Of a stretch of DNA of 58,651 nucleotides, positions 42,901-54,900 are shown one piece after another (position 1 is the first letter of the stretch; each line of letters begins with the position of its first letter). Below the pieces are notes generated by a model. The model saw only the letters and a program-made list of their open reading frames with translations. It was not told where the DNA came from and did no database searches. The position numbers and the translations under genes were made by a program. The stretch is taken from assembly GCA_002633005.1 (NCBI GenBank), contig NMRA01000348.1, positions 103,390 to 162,040 on the forward strand, read 5' to 3'. The DNA is from Phoronis australis (taxonomy: Eukaryota; Phoronida; Phoronidae).

Positions 42901-45900
42901 AAGAGAGACTTTAAAAATGTTTGAGCCTTAAAATTCGAAATTTTCCTTCGAAATGTGTTACATCGGTGGTTTTTCTAATGTCCCACGGTCTTCGCAGGCT
43001 GAGCTTTAATTGAAATGAGTGCCACTAGGAAACCAAGCTGTTTAGAGGTACATGTATCTTGCAGTTGGACAATGCTTCACTACATGTATATCAACGGGGG
43101 AAAACCAGTGTCGCCGTCCGCCCTCAACTTAATGGCGGAGGTTGATCTAAGCTCCTATCGTCTTCTACAGGGCAATCATTGCATTTGCGATGTTATAACA
43201 GGAATAAAATACTGGCTGAAATAAATTGAAAGATCACGGACAGAAACTTGTAATGTTTTAACTAGTTTAGTTTCTGAAATTTAGTTTTTGGTGAAAAGTT
43301 GGTGTAGAGTCCTTCTTTTGCGGAAGAAATACATGTACAACAAAATTGGCGAGAATGCTGCGATGCGTTTTCGTGTGTTGACAAGAGTACCGAGTATGTT
43401 ACATTAATGTATTGATTCAGTGCGGTAGAGAATTGCGTCGTGATATCGGACAAAAGACTAAGCCTGGCGATTAAAAAAGAAAGATTGACTTTATTCTTCT
43501 GAAGACCGGTATCGTCCGAAGTACGGACTAAACGGGAGTTAGTTACAGTGGGAAAGGACCATTTCGTACCCGCAAATTGCCACCGTGGACGAAGTTTTTT
43601 TTTTTTTCGAAACAGCGCTTGCCACAGACCAATTTTTTGTTTGTTTTAATAACTCGTTTCATTATCTGGACGAAATTGTGTCCATCCAAAAGTATGGGAT
43701 ACAATCTACGAAGAAGGGAATTTGCGCTTTTGTTTGACCCTTAACAGAGCTATTTGGATTAAATTTAATTGCAAGTTGTGATAGGGGAACGATTGGTTTC
43801 AGCTCTATATTATTATAGCTGTTCACGGAATGGTTCAGTACTGCAAAAGCGTCCAAAATGCTAAAAGATAAAGAGACCTGGATGCATGTTTGGTCTTGTG
43901 TCTCTGTCTATAATTTCCACACATTTCCTGGGAATTACCCAGGATTTGGTAACAAAAATTCTCGGTACACGTATGCGACGTTTTTTGAGGTGATAGATTG
44001 ACAGCTTTTGTTGTTATTAAGATGACTGTGTACATGTACATGTGTGTGGACTGTTAAAAAAAGTTCCTTAGGAACCATATTTCTTCTTATTGCATTCCAA
44101 AAATTCGTATATATTTTGTTTAAAAACGCTTCCACTATACACTCGAGTCTTAAGTTTTAGCCTTAAGTCGAGACTCGAATACCAATTTGTTAAGCACATG
44201 ACTCATGATCTGCGGTGGGCCTGATTTGTTTTAAGTATGAATTCTCTCATTCAGATGGCTGTTCTCGAAAGAGCATAACAAAATGCGACGGCGAAACGTT
44301 TTCACTGGATTGCACGCAAGACTCGAATGTAAAAGATAAGCCGCATATGCAGTACATCTCGGTCAATACTGATACGTTTTATGGTAGAGGACAACCGACA
44401 ACATCCCGCCATGGTACAGTAATTACCTGTAACACTGGTGACGTCAGCGACACAAATTGCAAATTAGCTTCGGCGTACGACAGCGTAGTGGCTGAATGTC
44501 ACGGGAAAAAGCAATGCAGCTTCCAAGTTGGAACCACATTCTTTGGTGCCGATCCATGCCCCGGAATAACAAAATACTTGAAAATGTATTATTATTGCGC
44601 AGGTAAGGAATACTTAAATGTACAACGATACTTTCAGGAAGTCACATGCACAAATCGAATCGGATTCTCAAATAGGAAATATTATCTGTGTCATTGCAAA
44701 AAGTCAACCACGTAAAATCTAACCTGCACGGCAGTGCAATGTAAACAAACGAGCGACGTTACTGGAATTGTTGCTTTTGACATTAAGTGGGTAATATAAA
44801 ACGTACTCAGTGTTGGAAGACATCTCGTGCTGTCGACGAACACTTTCAAATTTAGAAAAACTGCAAGGACAGTGATGGTGTAATACTATAATATAAAACG
44901 CGATATTCTTAATTACGGATGCATGCTACAGTGTACGTAGCTTCCAATACACTTTTTGTAGGCACTTGCAACGATCCCGGTACTCATGCGTCCACTACCA
45001 GAACGGGATTGGTTGGGCATGAGCAGAGTCTCACCTACAGCTGCAAACAGGGCTACCAAAAGAAAAGCGGAAACGAGGTGATCAAGTGCACGTGCGACAG
45101 AAGTAGCGAAACTTGTAACTGGGACAATACCCGCCTGGAGTGTGAAGGTAATGTGTAAACCAACTAACGCCAGCGTGGGATTTTCTCAACGATATCCGCC
45201 CACACTTACATGTACATGTATCTCCATAAGTGACCGTAGGCCTTCATAGATTAAAGCACGGAATTAGCTCAAGTTGTAATATCGCGCTTCAAAATCACAA
45301 CCAAGGTACCAATTCTACGCTTGATAACCGTCCTTTGATTTTTTTCTGCTTCCTAAATTGTCTCCTTGGCGAAGCATTATCTACTGAAGGCATGTGGAGA
45401 TTCAATCTGAACTCTTTTCAGATTTTGCTCAGTTGAACCAAGGACCTATATTAAAAGTTTCAAAGACTATTAACCGAACTCGCCTCCGTGTTCATAGTGG
45501 ATGGTTTCGTTTCAAATTGTTCACTATTATAATTACCAAGTCTGACCATTATTTGAACACCATCCCCAAGATAGATGCTTAATACACGAAACTGTACTGT
45601 TAATTGTCCTCACCGGTTCACTCGAGTCAACTGTCTGGAACATCTGATTGGTCTGTGATCCGGAAGTCGACACTGAGAATTAATCAGGCGTGCGTTCAAT
45701 AGACGCTAGGACCTACACCATGACCTACGCTAGGACCTAGCTAAAATCTAGTCAAAGTCACGTGTTCTCATTTAAAATACACGGCAATGTCTCACGTAAT
45801 CTCGTGAAGTCTTGCTTTTTAGCGAGGTTCTAGCGTTACTGATCGGGAGGCAGGTTCATTAGTCGGTTAACTGGGCGGAACCGGTGAAGTCAATCAAGTG

Positions 45901-48900
45901 GAACCATTCTAACAGACATCCTCACAGAGCGAACTTTTGCGAGAAAGCCGAGCCTCGGGGGAAATGACGAGGGGAGGGATGGTGTAAGGAGATGGAGAAT
46001 GGATGTGAGGGAAGGAATGACGGAGGGATGAGTGAAAATAGGGATGTTACAAGCTCAAATTTATTACAGGTGTTATTTAGTAAATAACTTCATTTTCACA
46101 GCCCCCAGTTGCGCTGATCCTGGCACACACTCATCTACCACAAGATCCGGAGGTCTGGGTCATCAGCAAAGTCTCACATACGCCTGCAAATCCGGTTATC
46201 AAAAGAAAACCGGTGATGAAGTGATCACCTGCAACTGTGATAGCAACGGTTGTAACTGGGACAAATCTCGTCTCGAGTGTGAAGGTAAGACGCGCAAAAA
46301 TGCTTACCATGACGAAAAATCCACGTGCACAGACAAAGTTTTTGTGGTCTCGCGGCAAGTCATTTCAAATCAACTGTTTTATTTATAACACGCACGTTTC
46401 GACTGGTCAGAATTAGAGTAATGCATAATTAAATCTTTGTGTCTGTAATTTCACGATCGCTTTGAAAAAAAACATCTAGGCAAATTTCGTGAAAACTCAG
46501 TTTTATTGCTTAGCGTATAAGTCATAATTGACGACAGTTTCTTAACACGTGTGTGCCCTGAATTTGATGTTGGTCGTTTGCCTTTTTGGAAGTGTTGTGC
46601 ATTTTTTCGCGTAGAATTTCTTTTGAAACGCTTCAAGTGATTCATAATTGAGCCGCAGTCATTTCATAATTCCGACGCTAGATTACACTTTGCTGCGTGT
46701 AGCTCGCCATAAACAAATAAAATTGTGTCAAAGCAAGGCTACATTGAAGTATGACCACAGTTATTTCACGATGTTAAAACTCAACCAAAGACTTACAACT
46801 ACGTCCGCAATAGAATAAACTGACCCTTCAGTTCAGTGGAGGAAAAACATTCGTTTTCGCTTGAACCACGAAAGTACGTCTGGGGCGTACATTCGAGGCC
46901 GAGTAATCACATGTAGGATTTGCTACCTAATGTCACGTGATAATGTTTTGCATAAGTACCGTACGTGAATATCAACTCAAATTGAGAGAAATTCGGCTTT
47001 GCTGAAAATAATCGATGTTCACCTAAATGTCAACACGTTGTTTTTTCACAAATGGCAGCTTCGACACAGCGAAGCAAAATTTTGTTATAGCCCTATACAT
47101 ACCAAATGGAACCCTTCTCTTTCGTCGAGGTACAGGTAAAACGAACTGCATTACTGATCGAAGTTTTAAAAAGTACTGCATCTAAACGTTTTTGAACTGA
47201 GACAAACAAGACAACAAACACGAAATGATGCACTCTAGAGTCATTTATTACATATACGTCAGCATTTCAACTCGCTGTTCAATTTCAAAAGCATTACCGT
47301 GACGAATGTCTCAACAATTGTGCTGTAAAACAGTGGATGGTAAGTGCGAATGGTGGACAGCGAGGTAGATATGTACTGATTTGGGATGAACCAGGGCTAT
47401 TATTAGAAATCTCCAATTATTGGCTCACGGAAAATTGATACAGCTGTATATATATTTTGGCTGCTTTATAAAATATGTTTGCAATGTATAACAATCTTAT
47501 TGATTCTACGTGTTCGTGGGTTTGTGTAAAGATTTCCAGAACAATCAGTAATATTGACACTGTCAAATCGATGTGTTGTAATTGCAGAAGAACCATCTCC
47601 ATTTTCCACGCATTGTCATGTGAGAGAATTCAATACTCAGCGGACGAAAACAATATTATCTCTTTACATAGGCGACAGGCAAAACATATCAAGTAAAATG
47701 TTTTTATTGTTTGGACAAGTTGTTAACTTTGAATATTCACAAGGTTTTCATGTTTACTCATCCGGAGACAAAGTAAAATCCACATGAATAAGTATTTTAT
47801 TCCGTTTCCGTGCGCAATGACATAAAAACCGTCCTTAAATTCACATCACCTACATTGTACGTCAGCCATTTCCACTTGTTCAGCAACGGAACAACCGATA
47901 AGGTTGCCGTAGCCTCGATTTCATTTATTTTTTTACGATTCGGTGAGTTAAAACAAATCACAAAACACAGTAGACTTTGTTGTTTTACAGATCAATGGCC
48001 AGTTGCATGAAATAGTTGCAAAAGGGACTTAACTTGGCCCCCTAAGTTTTCATCGTTTGTGGACGCTGAGTTTTAACTTCAATTGATAGCGGGGTAAACT
48101 CTACACATGTACATGTACGTTGAATAATTGTGTAGAGAATAGACTCTGTGAAGTTTCCATATTACATGTAAGTCCCAAACTTAAGGACCTTTTTCATTAA
48201 AATAAAGGCTGAGTTTCAGATTATATTCTTAGAAAATGTAACAAGTAAAAGAGGAGCTCACAATGAAGATAAAGTTACGTAAAACATTACATTGGTGAAT
48301 AAACGAAGTCTATAACTACGTGGACAATGGAGGATCTTAGTTTAGCCCTTGTTTGTCTAAGTTATTAAATTAAATAAACTTAGGACGTTAATAAGACCCA
48401 GAAATGAATCTCAAAATGCATTTTGTGCATGAAATCAATGGCGTCTTTTCAACCTATGGTTCAGTTTCGTATAATCTTTGTAAAATGTTGATTTCCGTAA
48501 AAATCTGCGTGCGTCAGTCACGGTTTCTAATGTTTTCGACCTCTGTGTTTACTATCGAATTTCTTCTTTCTGTCATGGCATTTGTATTGTAAATTTCACA
48601 CTTGTGATTATTAAGAACTCGGCTCTCGATCAATTTAAATTCGAGAGCATTTTGCGGAAAAAAACGTTTGCAGATTACCTCTCGTTATTTCGATTGATAT
48701 AGCGATTATTGGTAACATAATTATGTGAAATCTGTGTCTAAAATCTTTTTTATTTCGCAACAATTTCATAGTGTCGCGTGGCAAAAGTGGCTTCTGGTCA
48801 CAGCTTGTCCCCCTCTCCGGAAATCAAAACTAATTTTAACTCCCTTGTCTTCGAAAATTGAGATGTCTGTGTTTAAATCTAAAGTAGACTTTTGAATGAG

Positions 48901-51900
48901 ATATCTCCAAGCAGCAACGTGGCGACTGATCACGTGTGACTAGATATTGCTTGCACCAATGGGACGAGGATGCAATTTCAATTTTGTTTGAAGCGCAACA
49001 CATAAACTGTGAACGAGCCTTTTTGCGAAGTCAAAAATGCCCCGCTATGTCACCTGATGTGAACAAGACGTTTCTCTTGGTACATCAATTTCTTACTTTC
49101 ATTAAGGAAACCACTTTCGTTGCTAAATTTCACCGTTGAAAGACGTACTTGCGGAAAACGCTTTGATTTTGGCGAGCGCCTTTCGAGGTGCATCGCCAAA
49201 AAGATGTGGATGTCTAAGTGTTTTGTTTCAGTTTGTATACTGTACTTTCCTTGTGATTTTTGAAATATCATTAGCAAATATTCAAAACATTGCCCTGCTT
49301 TATTGCCTTTTAAAATTTTTGTATTATGAGCCTATCCGATGTAATTAAGTAAATTTCTTTTCACCCACTTCTGCCTGTACATTCGCAACAGGATGGGCGC
49401 GATCGACGAGTGTGCTCGCCATCGACAGTCTTGCAATTTTTAGCCTCGATATTTTGAAGAAAATTCCAAAAGGTTTTGCCATTGTCATAGCACTAAGACG
49501 AGCATGTGATTCTCCATTTTTAATTATTATTTCTCGTTCACCACGGCTAATTTGCGAAACACGCTCGCAGAACGCGAGTAGTTCAGTAGCGACATCAGAC
49601 AATCGCTCGCCCAAAGAGCTTTTAATGAACTCAAGGCAGGTGGCGATAAAAGTCACTGGTGCCACGTGATCAGACCCCATTGCTTCTAAAAGTATCTCTA
49701 TGTCGTTAAAGACCAAGACTACAAGTCTGCAACCTTCTTTGTATTCTTTCTGTGGTCATGGAGATATTCAGAAAAAATAGAAAAGTTCCAACATTTGTTG
49801 TGTACTTGTTACCCCAGGTTCTTTTTGGAGTTGCAACTCGTTGGTTGCTGGCAGGTGTGACATTTTGAAATTGGTGTTGCACGTATTTCTGTATTTCAAT
49901 TCCCAAATTATTGTCTTACAGTTCCGCCATGCAATGTAGCTGCCGTAGCTGACAGCACCAACAACGCTGGAGGATCGCAGGTGAACAACGGAGTCCAAGT
50001 CACGTACACCTGTAAATCTGGCTATGTCTTTGAAGACCACCAGACGCAAAAGGTACTCACGTGTAATCAAGGAGTTTGGAGTGAGCCCGCAGGAAATTGT
50101 CTCACTGCACCGGATACCGAAAAACACTTTTTGTCAGTGCCTGGTAAGTCAAAACGGCAGGTCTAAGGACACGTTGCTAGGGCTTACTGCACGATCAAAA
50201 TTTTGAAATTCTCTCGTCTATAACTCGCGTTACGCCTAAGCCTGAGCAAACTTTTGTCTAAGCCGGCTCACCGCTATAAAATTGTCCCCCTCATGATCCT
50301 TAGTAAAAAAATTGACTTCCATGTTTACAAGGAACTAACAATTCGTAATTCCTTGACACCACTTACCGCCATCAATTTGGCCTCCTCTTGTTTTTTTTTA
50401 TAATCACTTTATTTTTTCAAACAAAGCTCGTAAAATGGCGCGCCAGTCAAGCTTCATTATTTGAGAATGTTTGTACATGTAAGTTTACGCGAAGCATCTC
50501 ATACGACTGATTAATTTTAGTTTCGAATTTCGAGTACATAGTTTAAAACGTACGGCCAAAGTGATTACGAAGTACTCTGAAATCACCTCCAATTTAACTA
50601 CATGGACATTTGGAAACCCGATCGAGTATTGGTTAAAATTAATACATCAACGCATCTATGCTAGGGTAGGGGTAATGTAAACGTGTCTAAGCGTTGACGA
50701 GTGATATTTAGGTGATGACTACGGGAATGTACAACTTGAGTACGGCGGAAAGTATAGTTTTGCTAGAATCCCTGTGTGCAGTGGGCGAATTTAATTTCTC
50801 ACTCTGTCAATCGTCGTTTCCAGGCAGCATGAAAGTTATGACCAGAAAGTCTAAAAAGAAGGTTGCTATAACATCTGGGTCCGCCCAGACGGTTGCTTCA
50901 ACTACAATGCGGTCGTGTTCCGACTCTTGTAAGGACACATCGTCGTGTGCTGCTGCCCAGTGGGACATCGGAAGCAGTCAGTGCAAACACTTTGATACTT
51001 CCGTGGTGTACACCATAGGGAGCGACACCTGCTGCCTCGTTTTTGTGAAGAAGTCTTACAATATTCCAGGTATAAAATATTGTGTGTGTATGAAGTCGAC
51101 CATGAAATCAGTTGATTGTTACATGAAAGAGTGTTGATAATCTAAAAATTACTAACTGACAAATTAACAAAAGCGTGATACGTGCAGATGTGGACTATCC
51201 CGTATTGTGCCATCTATTTTATATACCTTCCTTTCAATTCCACCTCACGTCAGACTTGTAACCGGTGACTGCCATCCTAGAAATACATGTAATTGGCCCA
51301 CTATCTGTCACCGTGCATGTTTCTAAAATGCTGTAACAACGGACAGTTCATTTTTGTCTGCAGACAACCAAGTTATATACATGTAGATGCACGTTTATAA
51401 TAATTACATCGTTTTTTAGCCATTAAGATTTGCAACTAGAATACCACTCCTCGTGACATATTTATTACACATGTTCCGGTCATAGGCCTGCTTTTTTATT
51501 TGGCGTACCGAAACCTGAAAAATATGCCACATTGCGAATACTGTCCGTTGTTTTTAAAATCGGTAAAATGACTGTAGTGAGACGGTCTCGGTAAAACTAT
51601 CTACTTTTAACAGGATTTTCAATTTTTTTAGACAGAAGCTGCGGCTCGAAAAAGCTTAATGTACAGTTCTTTTATAAAAAGAAGTTACAAGGCTACGGCC
51701 TGACAACCACAACGGTTGAACACCAGATGGCGTGCCTGGCCCACTGTATTGGCACATCTAGCTGCCTCTCGGCAGATTTCCACGAAGGAAGCCAAACCTG
51801 CACACCCAGGAACAAACATTGGATGAGTAATGTTGACCAGTTCACCTACGCTGACGGAGGCAGCTATAGAGAGATCCACATGGAATTCCAATGCACCGAC

Positions 51901-54900
51901 GGTAGGTATTCTGATTTTTTACTGCATTTTGCTGATGTGATTTCCACACCACTTGTGGAACGAGGCCACTCTTTGCTATTTCTGTTTCAAGCAGAATAGA
52001 AAAGATAATGATAAAAAAGAAATGATTAATCGTTGAGACTGATCACCAAGGAAGCTAGGTAATTTATGTGACTGAAGTAACATGGCTAGTTCCGTGGTCG
52101 CACGCTAGATGTAGCTGATAAAGTCTACTACCCTCAATTTTAAAACAAAGCTCCTATTATGTACTCGTTTTGATTTCGCATTAACTTTTGATTTAGACCT
52201 CTTACAAAAGTAAATCTGGTCTAAGGACGTTTTATTTTGACTTGGGAAGAACTCATGGCATTACTCGAAACGCTTTGCTAAGGTTTGTGAAACAAAAGCA
52301 ATACTATCACAAAAAGTGGCTGACATGCACGCTAAATAAGTACTTAGCCTTATAGGCAGGATGTGTGTTTCTATCATATTAAGTTACACAATCATGTATA
52401 TGGCGATTTTTGTTTGAACACAGCCAGCCTAGAATTATCATGATTCTTTCTTTGCAAATAGATGACGTCTGTCCGCCACACATGTACAAGGCGACGAATG
52501 GAAATTGTTACATTTTCACCGCGAACTCTCCTCTCAGCTTGCCCTATTCTAATGCTAAAACGTTCTGTGAACGAAGAGACGCGCACTTGGCGTTCATTAA
52601 AAGCGCCTCTGTGCAGAGTGCTGTAGTGGCAGTCATGAATGAGTAAGTTTTTGAGACTTAGTATTGTGGCTCGTAAGTTCTACGAATTATGGCTCGTATG
52701 TTCATAACAGTTCCTATATTTGTTACTGTTACCCATAAAAAATTGAAATGATGGAGACGGCCCAGTAAAAGGCCCACACCATGACTCTTCTTTCAATCCT
52801 GTATCTTTTAACATGAATAACCGTGTTCAAGAGCGATTACGACTGAATGAAAGTGATTATGAATCAAAATGCGGGCCTTCTGCCCGCCGCTCTTGTCACT
52901 TAATTTCTACTAGTCCATGGACAGCAAACCACAATAGTGATATTCCTTGTTTAGCAACGAAAAATGTACCTTCAAGATAACTCAGTATCTGTATTTTTGC
53001 AAATGAAGCATCAAAATGTGTGCGTCTCCCTTGAAAGTTTTTACGGGGTTGTAGGCCAAGAAAAATTCTTACTTCGGAGTGAAAATGGGACTTTAATGTG
53101 ACGTAATTTTGCTAACAATCTTAGTTGTAGTTGACTGCAGATTTTCAAATTTACAGCATCTCGACCTCGCTCTCAATATCCAAGCAAAACGTAATCATTG
53201 GCCTAAAGGACCGCGACGCATCGGCTGCTGGAAGAAACTGGCAGTTCGATGACGGGGAAACTGCGTCGTACCTACCTTGGCGAGGTAGCGAGCCAAACCA
53301 GGACAACAATGAGTGCGTGGTTGCCCGATGTAGCAGCAACTGTCACTGGGATGACCATACCTGCTCACAGTCGTCATACTTCTTGTGTGAGACGAACGGT
53401 ACATGTACGTAACAAATGTTATTTGCCTTTTGATATTTAACGTCATTTCCCTGGTTTCTCATTTCTTGGTTTTATCCTCTTAACAATGATACATCGCATT
53501 TGTCCCATGTGTGTAGTCAATTCATCGTGGAAATGCAAGCTTTTTATCTACTTGGTTTGTTTCTAATTTTCCTTTTTTAAAACAAAATATGTCACGATGA
53601 AATAAACAATTTCACACATTTGATTTCAAATTACCAGCAATGATGTCTAGGAAAAACTAAACCTTTTCAAAATGAATTTAGTTTTAAGTCATTTCGACTT
53701 ATGGATACGCTCATCGTCACCGTCATATTCACTGTGGTTATCATCATCCCTACATGTGCATCACCGTGACCACCACCACCATCACCGTAATCATCGTCGT
53801 CCTGGTCAAAGTCATCGTACCCATTCCCATTAGCGTATTATCAATCATCATCATCATGCTCGTCATTATCATGATCGTCATCGTCATCGTCATCGAGATG
53901 GTCGTCGTCGTCATCATCATCTTCATAATCATGATCACTACCATACCTTCATCATCATCATCGTCGTCGTCGTCGGTTTGTTTGTCGTCATCATGTTCAG
54001 TTCCACAGTAACACAATGAAGTTGAACAACACCCGTTCTTCTTTTCTTCCTGCTACTTTTCTGCCTCGTTTAAAATTCTTCATTTCTTTCAAAGTTTTCC
54101 ATCTCTTTCTTGGCGTGTGCGTGTGCCTGTTTGTCCAGATTTCGTTTTGCTGAAGTCCTCATTGCTTGCTAAAACAGACGATGAATGTTAACGCTTTACG
54201 GCGTCGATTGTTTATGCGTAGCCAAAACAGTTGTGACTCCTGGCGGTTGGTCGGAAGACTTCGATCCATGGGACAAACAATGTACCCTCTGTGGGAACCG
54301 GACTCGTTCAAAGCTGTGCAACAATCCAACACCTAGTCCCGGACAATCTTGCAGCGGATCAGCCGAGACAGAAGTACAACATTGTTTATGTCCTTCCTTG
54401 GAAAGACTGCAGTACATTCCAGATTCAGGTACTTATAGATTGGATTTAATATTGCAAGTTTTTCAGAGACTTTTGTCGTTTGACACGAATCCCTGCTAGA
54501 TTACTGTTTGTGGTAATGTAAACCGAGACAAGTCACCTGATCGACATTAAATCTACAAGTTATTCATATTCAGTTACTGATCCAGCGAGATATAAAAACG
54601 ACACAGATACACGTAACTCATGAAACATGACATTGTTAGACGTTGTTAACCACCAATGCTACGGTTGCTGATCGCATCCAATCAGTCGCCGAGTGAGAGC
54701 TATTTCAATTAGAGATGGTTCTTGTTTTCAGGATTGTGTGATTTAGCGAATGGCTTGCAACTGCAACTGGTGTCTTCGGATAGCCGACACCTAAGTGGCT
54801 ACGAAGTGTACACTCTAATTAACATATCCCATGAAGCCGACTGCGCTGTTGCATGCTATAACGACACACTGTGCAAATCGGCAGATTACCAAGCGGCAAC

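Noticed and set aside
53750-54016. Open frames of 85-88 codons on both strands
   Set aside because: They are translations of the TCA/TCG trinucleotide repeat (M/I/T or V/I runs) and have no protein-like complexity.
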